A stretch of DNA of 8,164 bases, taken from positions 1 through 8,164 of the forward strand of contig CALEZT010000221.1 in assembly GCA_937927975.1 (NCBI GenBank), written 5' to 3'. Under the pieces are notes generated by a model, which was given only the letters and a program-made list of their open reading frames with translations, made no database searches and was not told the origin of the DNA. Shown here piece after piece: positions 1 through 6,181 of the stretch (positions are counted from its first letter, which is position 1; every line of letters starts with the position of its first letter). The stretch is from an uncultured Phycisphaerales bacterium (GTDB lineage: Bacteria; Planctomycetota; Phycisphaerae; Sedimentisphaerales; Anaerobacaceae). A program made the position numbers and the translations under genes.

Positions 1-40
1 CCCGGACCGCATGACCTCTTTCAACTACTTCTCAACGCCA

Positions 41-59
41 ACCGGGACATCCTCCCGGT
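41..59. repeat. Short inverted repeat (6-bp stem)
   Basis: ACCGGG at 41-46 and CCCGGT at 54-59 form a perfect 6-bp stem around a 7-nt loop. No T tract follows on the + strand. It could be the end of a transcription unit entering from the left or a chance GC-rich hairpin. Bases 1-113 hold no gene that I can support. Confidence 0.2.
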
Positions 60-113
60 GTGGTGTGGCTGTAGTGGCTGGTCGAGATACCCTGCCGTAG
101 AAGGAAAGCACAC

Positions 114-341
114 GTGTCTGAGGCAGCTGTCACAGAGATACAGAGAATCGGTGAGAGCGAGAGGCTTGTCAGCCTCAACACCCTGGCACAAGGGTTCGAT
201 GCGCACAGGTCCTCTGTTCGCCGGTGGCTCCAACAAGCGGGCATCCGGCCTGTTGTCCTGGGAAAAGGCCGCACCGGTGCGATCCGCTATAGATGGCGAG
301 ATGTCCAAGACTGGATCGAATCCAGAGAACGCACGGAGTAA
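114..341 (+). CDS. Excisionase-like small wHTH DNA-binding protein
   Basis: This 75-residue protein most likely binds DNA and may act as the recombination directionality factor for the neighbouring integrase. The GTG start at 114 is chosen because AAGGAAAG (101-108) sits at Shine-Dalgarno distance. The body reads as a MerR/excisionase-type winged helix: VSLNTLAQGFDAHRSSVRRWLQQAGI is a helix-turn-helix (about residues 19-44), followed by a basic strand with GKGRTGAIRYRW and a final DVQDWIESRE helix. In this fold the segment that precedes 'RYRWRDVQDW' normally forms the wing. The gene converges with the integrase, with about 40 bp between the two stop codons. Its being an excisionase, and not a general MerR-like regulator, rests on size, fold and position only. 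Alternative frames here, including one open from 58 to 369, lack family features. Confidence 0.68.
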   Translation: MSEAAVTEIQRIGESERLVSLNTLAQGFDAHRSSVRRWLQQAGIRPVVLGKGRTGAIRYRWRDVQDWIESRERTE

Positions 342-355
342 TCCGCACGCACTTC

Positions 356-384
356 TGACAGGGAAGTGATCCCGTAGCCTGTCA
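356..384. repeat. Inverted repeat between convergent xis-like and int genes
   Basis: TGACAGG (356-362) and CCTGTCA (378-384) form a perfect 7-bp stem with a 15-nt loop. The right arm contains the integrase stop codon. Its position between two convergent genes suits a two-way terminator, but there is no T tract on either strand and the loop is long, so this is only a possibility. Confidence 0.3.
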
Positions 385-1638
385 CTCCCCGAATTTCACC
401 AACCGAAAGGGCACCTTCCCATCAGCGTTCTGGTCGTTAAGCCGGTTCAGCACTTCCTGAAGCATGGATTCCAACCTATGAGAGCCATCCGCCTGATTCA
501 ATGGCGAACCCTCGAATTCCACCGTGTCCCGCATCTTTTCCGGCATCAGCGCCGCATAGTGCCTTCTGCAGATCTCAGGCGAATTCCCGAGCAGCTCAGC
601 TATCTTGTACAGCGACTCCCCCTTCTGTGCCAGATGACTGCCGAACGTATGTCGGAAATCCAGGCATGACCAGTCCAGGTCCGCGGCCTTGTTGATCGCT
701 CTGAGGTCCTGTGAGAAGTTGTCTGGGTCCCACCGTTTGTGTGTGGGAGAAGAAAAGAACCAGGTGCTCTGAGCAGGCGGCCAGTATTCACTGAGGATCG
801 CGAATAGCTTCCTGGCCATCGGGATACTACGGTTTCGCTTCGTCTTGGGCTGCCATTTCTCATCTTCAATCGTCTTTGCCCGGATCCTGATCAGACGATT
901 GGCGATATCGACGTCCTCCGGAGTCAGCCATATCGCCTCCTCTCGCCTTAGGCCGGCGTAGATGTATGTGGCAACCATCGCCCGAATGACCGAGTGCTCT
1001 TCCAGAGCCTTCAGTTGCTCCTCAATCTCTTCGAGACCCAGGAAACGGATCTGTGGGGCTGGTTCACGAAGGCGATCGACTCCAGCCGCCGGATTCGGAT
1101 ATTGGGGATCCCGGGACCGGAAGCCGTGGTGCTTGATGGCGTAGGCAAAGAGCCGGTGCAGGGTCTCACGCATCAGGTTCTGGGTCTTGGGCGACCAATC
1201 GTCCTGCGTTGCCCGCTCGGCCACGAACCGATTGATGACCAGCGGCGAAATATCCTCCAGGAGCTGCGCCTTCACGTGACTGTCGGCGTATTTATCCTTC
1301 ATGGGTTTTGCCGATTGCTGGCCTCGCTTCATCCCCGGCGGGCAAATCTTCAGGGATTCGCAGATCGGCCCGAAGAAGACACGCAGCCGACTGATGTCGT
1401 TCTTGTAGGACTTGTAGGTCCTGGCGGTCTTGAGATACCGGCAGAAATCCTCAAGTATGAGCGGAAGGGATAGTTGGCTTGCGATGTGAAGATTACCGAT
1501 GGACAGGTCGTACTCGATCTTCCTTTTCTTCTCGCGGGCGATGCGCTCGTTCTCCGTGTGCAGGGATTCCTGGACCTTCTCCCCCCTGACATAATAGCAG
1601 ATCCAGTATTTGTTGCGGCGTTTGTACAGGTGAGCCAT
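382..1638 (-). CDS. int: Tyrosine recombinase / phage-type integrase
   Basis: This 418-aa site-specific recombinase should integrate and excise the element at the adjacent att region. Residues 1-48 (YKRRNKYWICYYVRGEKVQE) look like an N-terminal arm-binding domain, about 55-170 like the SAM-like core-binding domain, and about 195-385 like the catalytic domain. Visible catalytic residues are Arg231 in AGLRREEAIWL, a likely Lys265 in PKTKRNRSIPM, Arg329 in LDFRHTFGSHL and the nucleophile Tyr361 in CRRHYAAL. Two usual positions differ: the His of HxxR is Leu326, and the His/Trp of the LGH box is Asn352 (LGNSPEICRRHY). I recall the same pattern as common in planctomycete and verrucomicrobial integrases, so it is probably a clade trait and not decay. 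The start is supported by AGGAAGG at 1644-1650, five bases upstream of the ATG. The frame is intact, with length normal for the family. Confidence 0.95.
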   Translation of the reverse strand: MAHLYKRRNKYWICYYVRGEKVQESLHTENERIAREKKRKIEYDLSIGNLHIASQLSLPLILEDFCRYLKTARTYKSYKNDISRLRVFFGPICESLKICPPGMKRGQQSAKPMKDKYADSHVKAQLLEDISPLVINRFVAERATQDDWSPKTQNLMRETLHRLFAYAIKHHGFRSRDPQYPNPAAGVDRLREPAPQIRFLGLEEIEEQLKALEEHSVIRAMVATYIYAGLRREEAIWLTPEDVDIANRLIRIRAKTIEDEKWQPKTKRNRSIPMARKLFAILSEYWPPAQSTWFFSSPTHKRWDPDNFSQDLRAINKAADLDWSCLDFRHTFGSHLAQKGESLYKIAELLGNSPEICRRHYAALMPEKMRDTVEFEGSPLNQADGSHRLESMLQEVLNRLNDQNADGKVPFRLVKFGE

Positions 1639-1665
1639 GACAACCTTCCTTTCTGTTCTAAGACC

Positions 1666-1671
1666 AGTATA
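1666..1671 (-). promoter_or_regulatory. Possible -10 element of the integrase promoter
   Basis: On the - strand this reads TATACT, five of six matches to the sigma-70 -10 consensus, placed so that transcription would start about 20 nt before the integrase ATG and keep its Shine-Dalgarno. No convincing -35 hexamer is visible about 17 bp upstream, so a factor-assisted promoter or coincidence are both possible. Confidence 0.3.
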
Positions 1672-1728
1672 GCGGAGGTTATCTTTGTGCTGATTAGGAG
1701 TGCCTGACGGGTCGATGACAAACGGGCA

Positions 1729-1747
1729 TGTCTACATTTTGTCTACA
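1729..1747. repeat. Arm-type site-like direct repeat, left copy
   Basis: TGTCTACATTTTGTCTACA is two perfect copies of TGTCTACA separated by TTT, a period of 11 bp or about one helical turn. A copy with 17 of 19 identical bases lies at 1968-1986, in the same orientation, on the other side of the tRNA fragment. Integrase arm-binding domains commonly bind short direct repeats beside the core site, so I infer an arm-type site. The last bases overlap a perfect 10-bp palindrome, ACACGCGTGT (1745-1754). Confidence 0.6.
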
Positions 1748-1761
1748 CGCGTGTCACCAAC

Positions 1762-1797
1762 AAAAAAGCAGGCACAACTAAATGGCTGTGCCTGCTT
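1762..1797 (-). terminator. Intrinsic terminator behind the tRNA fragment
   Basis: Perfect 11-bp stem: AAGCAGGCACA (1766-1776) pairs with TGTGCCTGCTT (1787-1797) around a 10-nt loop. Read on the - strand the stem is followed by six T (complement of 1762-1767), the classic rho-independent form. It starts about 11 bp after the tRNA 3' end, so it would terminate a tRNA completed by integration, or it is the native tRNA terminator. Confidence 0.8.
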
Positions 1798-1807
1798 GAC
1801 TTACGAA

Positions 1808-1847
1808 TAGCGGGGGGAGGATTCGAACCTCCGACCTCCGGGTTATG
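1808..1847 (-). other. Attachment-site core: 3' half of an initiator tRNA-Met (CAT)
   Basis: Read on the - strand these 40 nt fit tRNA positions 34-73 with no gap: anticodon CAT (1847-1845), AA, anticodon-stem 3' strand CCCGG, five-base variable loop AGGTC, T stem GGAGG/CCTCC around TTCGAAT, acceptor strand CCCCGCT and discriminator A; no encoded CCA. C39-C41 suit the initiator tRNA rather than elongator Met. It is not a working tRNA: position 33 is C rather than the universal U, stem bases 30-31 cannot pair, and no acceptor or D-arm 5' half follows. The clean start at the anticodon fits a tyrosine-recombinase crossover in the anticodon loop. Just upstream, GCTCGTCG (1859-1852) is also in register with tRNA-fMet positions 22-29. 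Whether this is attP, attL/R or an old relic cannot be settled here. Confidence 0.85.
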
Positions 1848-1932
1848 GGAGCGACGAGCCTGTTTTTCACAAGTCCTTGATTCAACGTAAGTTATGGAAA
1901 ACAATAAGCCTAGCAGCTCTCAATTCAAATCG

Positions 1933-1956
1933 TCATGATGACCATGGTGATCATGA
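1933..1956. repeat. Near-perfect 24-bp inverted repeat
   Basis: TCATGATGA, then CCATGG, then TGATCATGA: the two 9-base arms match at 8 of 9 positions around a perfect CCATGG centre. It lies between the tRNA fragment and the right arm-like repeat, where an excisionase, host factor or regulator might bind. There is no T tract, so a terminator is unlikely. The binding role is inference. Confidence 0.45.
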
Positions 1957-1967
1957 TGATTAAGAAT

Positions 1968-1986
1968 TGGCTACATTTTGGCTACA
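1968..1986. repeat. Arm-type site-like direct repeat, right copy
   Basis: TGGCTACATTTTGGCTACA is two perfect copies of TGGCTACA separated by TTT. It differs from the left module (1729-1747) only at the third base of each 8-mer, T there and G here, so both halves of each module changed together. The distance between modules is 239 bp, with the tRNA core roughly midway. The rest of 1639-2168 holds no supportable gene. Confidence 0.6.
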
Positions 1987-2168
1987 GTGGCAGTGACATG
2001 CAAGCCCAAAGGATTTTTCAGGCAGACTTCGAACGAATGTACCCTCTTTCAACTCGGCTTCCTCTCCAAAAGAACCGGCTACCACTGGCAGTGTTCTCAT
2101 CCGATCTATCTGTGAATGCTGCACATATTGACACTTGGGGCGGGACAATACCTGCACCTCCGTCGGGC

Positions 2169-4622
2169 TCACGATTCCCGGCCGCAGCACTTCTTATACT
2201 TCCTGCCGCTACCGCAGGGGCACGGCGCGTTGCGCGGCGCTTTGGGCTTCGCCGGAATCTCCTCTACCGGTATGGGGGCCTGGGGCGGATGCTGATTGGC
2301 CTGCGGCGTCGGGCACTCCGTTGCCAAGCCCAGTTCGCGCAGCATCGCCTCACGGGGAGCCCGAATCGGAGCCGATCCCATCGGGTCGGGCATCGTGCGA
2401 ATCAGCATCGTAACCTGTTGGCGTCCCGCCTCGGTCCGGCAGGCCTGACGCGGCGTCTTGCCCCCCAGGATCGGCAGACGCTCATCGAGCCAGCCCATGT
2501 AGTGTTCGTTCAACTTCTCCTGGATACTTGTCGCCACCTTGGGAGTCAGTTTGACCGGCGCGGGCGGGGAGATCCGTTCATCCAGTGGCCGATCCTTTTC
2601 CGCCTCGTCCCAATCGCGCGTGCGGACGCTCTCGAAGACTACACCCGGCAGTCTCTCCAGCCATTTGCGGGCCGCTTTGAAACGCTCGGCCGAGTTCACC
2701 GTCACCACCAGCTCATCACCCACGAACTCGATCCGGCCCAGGGTCACCGTGTCGCCCATCGTCCTATTACCGGGCCCGGCGGGCTTGCTCCAGACGAGTT
2801 CATCGGCCTCTTTGTCGTAGTCGATATCCTCACGCTGCCTCAGGGTCCGGCGGGTCTGGGCCGGATCGGCCACGGAGAACGAGGCCGTGTGCCAGAAGAA
2901 CTTTTCGCCATCGGTGTTACGCAGTTCCATCGGCTTTCGCGTGGCCTGCCACTGGTCCATCCATTGCCAGAGCCAGCCGAACTTGTGGGCATCCTGTCGC
3001 AGTCCTTCCCGCGTGAACTTCATCTTCGAGCGACGCAGATACTCCACCGCCTCCAGTCCCATTCCCGCCCCCAGCGGCGGACCGGCCAGTTCGAGGAAGT
3101 GGAAGTTGCCCGCCGGAAACACTCGTGCCGCAAAGAAAATGTTGTCCTCGATGTTCTCCGACATCAACTGATCGTGCGCGGTCACCGAGCCGCCCAGAAG
3201 CACATCCTCCAGTTCGACCGTTCCGGGCTTGGGGTTGTGGCCGGCGACGCGGTAGAGCGTCGGGCTGGCCTCCATGCGGGCTTTGAGCAGCGTGGCCTGA
3301 GGCTCCGCCAACCCTTCGGCCAGCATCTTCTCGGCATGGGTCTTACTGGTCTTGGTGGGCCGGTAGTCCAGGATCGCCCAGGCCATGTAGGAAGGCATGA
3401 CTCCCTGCTGCTCGTGCTCCTGGGCGTAGTAGTCGAAGTCATCGTCATTGAAGTAGCGTTTGACGGCCCGCGGAGAGGTCAGCCGCTGATCCGCTCCGAA
3501 GTCCTGCATCAAACGCTGATGGAGCTGGTGATCCGCCTGCTTCCAGCCCTTGAGGTCGTTGGGTGTAGGGATCTTCTCCTTCCCTGCGGTTCGGGTCTTT
3601 CTCTCCTCCTTGGCAGGCAGGGAGGAATCTCTGTCAAGGAAGCCTATGAGGTCAGCCACGATCGCCTGCAGCGCGGGGATTTCCGGCTCGTAGACGCACT
3701 CCACCCCGGCTGGCGCCAGGATCGGGGTCAGTGCCTCGTAAAGCTTGCGACTGGAGAATCGGATCTTGCGGGGCAGACCTTTGCGCCCACCCAGGCCGCC
3801 GCCACGAAACGTCTCCGAGATGATCCTGACGGCCTCCCGCAGATCGCCGCCCAGCACCGGCTTACCCTGGAAGACGTATGCGCTCGCCTCATCGACAACC
3901 AACACCATCTGCGTGATCCGGTCATCCCCCTGAACACTCATCGGGACGGTAGGCATGCCCACCAGCCAGGTTGCATCGAGACGAGGAAGGCCCTTGATAT
4001 CGATCTTCTCGGTCACCAAGGGAACCGTCCGGGGGCGCTGCTGTTGCGGCACGCGCTCCCGCGTCACGGATACGCGCGGCGCAGCCAGATCGCCGTCGAT
4101 CGACAAGACGCAGATGCCCTTCGGATCATCAAGTGTGGCAGGTTGAAGGAGCCTCTTTCTATCGGCTTCCACCACGCCCCGCAACACCAGCAGCAGAAGG
4201 CTCAGTTCCGAATCATGGGGAAACCGCGGTCGCTGCCGCGGCGGCTTGGCCAGGAAATGCGGAACCTCCTCGTCGTAGCGAGGGTGCAGCCCGGCCTTAC
4301 GCAGCATGGCTTGGGCATCCGGCGGCAGGTTTCCGAACGCCTCTGTGCTAAAGCCCAGCATGTCCATTTCCTCCATGGCGTCATCGCCCACGCCCTCAGG
4401 CTCCAAGAGCGATCCAATGGAGGCCGCCGCCTGGGGTCCGCGGAATAGCGACAGACCGTATTCCTCGCCCGCGTCGCCGAGCACACCGGCCAAGATCAGC
4501 TCATCCCGGCCGGCCACCCGCACCCCGAAAAAGTCGAAGGTCGTGAACCGCTTCCAAAGCTTGCGGCCAATGAACTGCTCGGCGGCATCCAGTACGCTGC
4601 GTACGATATCCTTGCGTTCCAT
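2169..4622 (-). CDS. Large protein of unknown function with C-terminal SEC-C zinc-binding motif
   Basis: This 817-residue protein ends in NAPCPCGSGRKYKKCCG, an exact SEC-C motif: Cys801, Cys803, Cys812 and Cys813 in the CxCx8CC spacing that binds zinc, known from SecA and many unrelated proteins. A Pro/Gln-rich linker (QANQHPPQAPIPVEE) tethers it to the body. Residues 1-320 (GDAGEEYGLSLFRG near 50, then PRKIRFSSRKLYEALTPIL near 285) recall the DUF7309/DUF6930-type arrangement often paired with SEC-C, a tentative match from memory. A charged linker near 330-355 separates a second domain with AGNFHFLELAGPPLGAG near 505-520. No signal peptide or membrane segment is visible, so it is probably cytoplasmic. 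The start at 4622 is favoured by AGGGG at 4630-4634. It stands alone with no operon partner. Function is unknown; SEC-C usually mediates protein or nucleic-acid contacts. Confidence 0.88.
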   Translation of the reverse strand: MERKDIVRSVLDAAEQFIGRKLWKRFTTFDFFGVRVAGRDELILAGVLGDAGEEYGLSLFRGPQAAASIGSLLEPEGVGDDAMEEMDMLGFSTEAFGNLPPDAQAMLRKAGLHPRYDEEVPHFLAKPPRQRPRFPHDSELSLLLLVLRGVVEADRKRLLQPATLDDPKGICVLSIDGDLAAPRVSVTRERVPQQQRPRTVPLVTEKIDIKGLPRLDATWLVGMPTVPMSVQGDDRITQMVLVVDEASAYVFQGKPVLGGDLREAVRIISETFRGGGLGGRKGLPRKIRFSSRKLYEALTPILAPAGVECVYEPEIPALQAIVADLIGFLDRDSSLPAKEERKTRTAGKEKIPTPNDLKGWKQADHQLHQRLMQDFGADQRLTSPRAVKRYFNDDDFDYYAQEHEQQGVMPSYMAWAILDYRPTKTSKTHAEKMLAEGLAEPQATLLKARMEASPTLYRVAGHNPKPGTVELEDVLLGGSVTAHDQLMSENIEDNIFFAARVFPAGNFHFLELAGPPLGAGMGLEAVEYLRRSKMKFTREGLRQDAHKFGWLWQWMDQWQATRKPMELRNTDGEKFFWHTASFSVADPAQTRRTLRQREDIDYDKEADELVWSKPAGPGNRTMGDTVTLGRIEFVGDELVVTVNSAERFKAARKWLERLPGVVFESVRTRDWDEAEKDRPLDERISPPAPVKLTPKVATSIQEKLNEHYMGWLDERLPILGGKTPRQACRTEAGRQQVTMLIRTMPDPMGSAPIRAPREAMLRELGLATECPTPQANQHPPQAPIPVEEIPAKPKAPRNAPCPCGSGRKYKKCCGRES

Positions 4623-4653
4623 CGGTTCACCCCTGATTTATCCGCTCGCCCTC

Positions 4654-4666
4654 ATGACGTAGTCAT
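4654..4666. repeat. Short interrupted palindrome upstream of the SEC-C gene
   Basis: ATGAC, GTA, GTCAT: a perfect 5-bp inverted repeat with 3-bp spacer, about 32 bp upstream of the SEC-C gene start. It has the size of a regulator half-site pair and lies in the presumed promoter region. No convincing -35/-10 pair compatible with the Shine-Dalgarno was found, so the role is uncertain. Confidence 0.2.
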
Positions 4667-4765
4667 TCACTCACGATACAGCACGATTGTATGCCGACCG
4701 GGGTGCTTTCACAAGCACGGCAAACCGCTATGGGACACCAGGCTGGCGTCCTGCGATACGCTCCA

Positions 4766-4921
4766 TCAGGGAACGGAGTCTTCGAAGTCGGAGGGGTTGA
4801 CCCGGCCAGCGGCCTTCTTGCCCAGTTCGCCCTCGTGGTAGCGATCATAGAAATGGCTCGACGTGCCGTCGGCGTACGGATACTCGTCGAAGATGTGGCG
4901 TAGGATGCAGATACTATCTGA
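4766..4921 (-). pseudogene. Remnant of an unidentified gene (C-terminal fragment)
   Basis: This frame reads about 51 residues to a stop and looks like real protein: ILRHIFDEYPYADGTSSHF, then YDRYHEGELGKKAAGRVNP and SDFEDSVP, well mixed and rich in aromatic and acidic residues. A TGA at 4922-4924 blocks the frame on the upstream side and no start codon or Shine-Dalgarno is present, so it is probably the tail of a longer gene cut off close to the start of the decayed transposase. I do not recognise the family. The alternative - strand frame over 4663-4980 is Ser/Arg/Thr-rich and looks like a shadow. The rest of 4623-5006 shows no gene. Confidence 0.4.
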
Positions 4922-5006
4922 TCATGAGTGCATGTGCCAACCGGTCTTGCGCCCCGGTGATGAAAACGCTTGCCCGCCACCGCCTGTCCAGTAACCTCCA
5001 GGTACT

Positions 5007-6016
5007 ATGAAACCGAACCTCTGGCTTACACTCGTGACGTACCTGGCATACTGCGTCGACAGAGAACTCTGGAAGGCCATCGACTACCTCAAGGAACAGG
5101 TGCGGGTTCTGAAGGAACAGCAGGAAAAGGACAGACGCATCCTCTTGAATGATCATCAAAGAACCAGGCTGCCCGCAAAAGCCAAACGCCTGACCCGAGA
5201 ACTCCTGGAAGCAACGACGATCCTGTTCACGCCGGACACTATCCTTGGCTGGCACCGCAAGCTCATCGTACAGAAGTACGACGGCAGCGCAAACTGCAAG
5301 AACCCCGGTCGGCCGAGGATTTCGCAGGAGGTCATCGATCCCGTAGTCCGGTTCAGGAACGAGAACCCACACTGGGGCTGCGCGCGAATCCGGGATTACG
5401 TCGTGCATCTCACATGCAAGATCGGCGAAACCCCCGTGAAGAATATCCTCATAGAGAGTTGCATGGCGCTCTTCGCCATCGGGCCATCCACCCGCAAGGT
5501 AGAAGTACTCGACATCCCCCCACAACCCAATGGCCCTTGGATGGACCAGATCGTGCAATGTCAGTAGTGAGGGTGGTTTCTTCGCTGGCAAGAAGCACCT
5601 GATCCGCGACCGAGATCCACTGTTCACGGAGACCCGACAGCATTCTCAAAACCGCCGGGGTGCGGTCAGCTCAACTACCCGCGCGTAGTTCGAGTTTGAA
5701 TGCCCGCGCCGAGCGGTTCGTGAGGTCGGTCCGAGAGGAAGGTCCCGATCATCTCATCCTCTCCTCCGAAGAACGACCAAACTACATTCTATCCGGGTAT
5801 CTCCAGTACGATCATCATGAGAGGATTCACCAGGGGCTCGGCCAGATCCTCGAGCCTCATCATGAAGGGAGCCAAACCGAGATTATCTGTGTCGATCGCC
5901 CGGGTGGACTGCTGAAACCGTACCACCACAAAGCGGCCTATAAGTGCCGCGATCTGCGCCACGTGCGACGGCGCCAGTATGCGCCGAGAGCAAGACTTCG
6001 TGCCACAGAAGCCTGA
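5007..6016 (+). pseudogene. Decayed DDE (rve-type) transposase/integrase
   Basis: Three reading frames together spell one transposase with an rve core, of the IS3/IS481-like kind. Frame 1 (5007-5567) gives LWLTLVTYLAYCVDRELWKA, a coiled-coil-like KEQVRVLKEQQEKDRRIL, then NPGRPRISQEV and HWGCARIRDYVV. It then jumps in frame from KNILIES to CMALFAIGPSTRKVEVLDI. In relatives I recall, roughly 45 residues carrying the first catalytic Asp lie between these, so they appear deleted. A TAG at 5565 ends this frame. A second frame supplies EGGFFAGKKHLIRDRDPLF (second Asp region, about 5569-5625). A third (about 5660-6016) supplies LNARAERFVRSV (catalytic Glu), HHERIHQGLG and PGGLLKPYHHKAA; recognisable similarity fades near 5938. 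The deletion plus two frame changes make it non-functional. No terminal inverted repeats were found. It uses the opposite strand to its neighbours. Confidence 0.85.
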
Positions 6017-6181
6017 CTGCGGCTGATTCCAGGGGATACATGCCCCCTGCCTTCCCTCCTCAGCCTTCCTTTTTCCCGCTGATATCGACGCTGACGGCCC
6101 AAAATCCCCCAACTTGCGTGCCGATGATCTTGTGCACCCTGCATTGCTAACTCTCAAGAACTGAAAAGGAATTCCAGATCT

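Larger units (their letters stand above)
114..1986. mobile_element. Attachment-proximal end of an integrative element (xis-like, int, att region)
   Basis: An excisionase-like gene, a tyrosine recombinase gene, a tRNA 3'-half and paired arm-site-like repeats lie together here, as in tRNA-targeting integrative elements. The recombinase promoter side faces the att region, which is the usual order. The outer limits are not defined: the left end runs out of the window, and the right end could lie at the tRNA fragment or beyond the second arm-like repeat. No cargo gene that can be assigned to the element lies between xis and int. Grouping these parts into one element is inference; each part is annotated separately. 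Confidence 0.55.

Noticed and set aside
58..369. 103-codon + strand frame overlapping the excisionase-like gene
   Set aside because: It has no family features and no ribosome site, whereas the overlapping GTG-start frame encodes a clear wHTH protein.
994..1473. 159-codon + strand frame opposite the integrase
   Set aside because: It lies wholly inside the well-supported integrase on the other strand and has no domain of its own.
1808..1870. Complete functional tRNA-Met
   Set aside because: The acceptor and D-arm 5' half are missing, U33 is absent and the anticodon stem cannot pair fully; only positions 34-73 are sound.
14..2054. Shared CCTCTTTCAACT near both ends of the left region (about 15-26 and 2043-2054) as possible element-end direct repeats
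   Set aside because: A 12-base match is expected by chance about once or twice in a window of this size, and the flanking bases do not match.
1935..4448. 837-codon open frame on the + strand opposite the SEC-C gene
   Set aside because: Its translation is dominated by Arg, Leu, His and Gln with no recognisable domain, it has no credible ribosome site at its start, and it mirrors the codon structure of the well-supported - strand gene. Long antisense frames are common in GC-rich coding DNA.
4925..6180. Terminal inverted repeats for the decayed transposase
   Set aside because: I compared both flanks by eye and found no pairing longer than a few bases; the ends may be lost or lie elsewhere.
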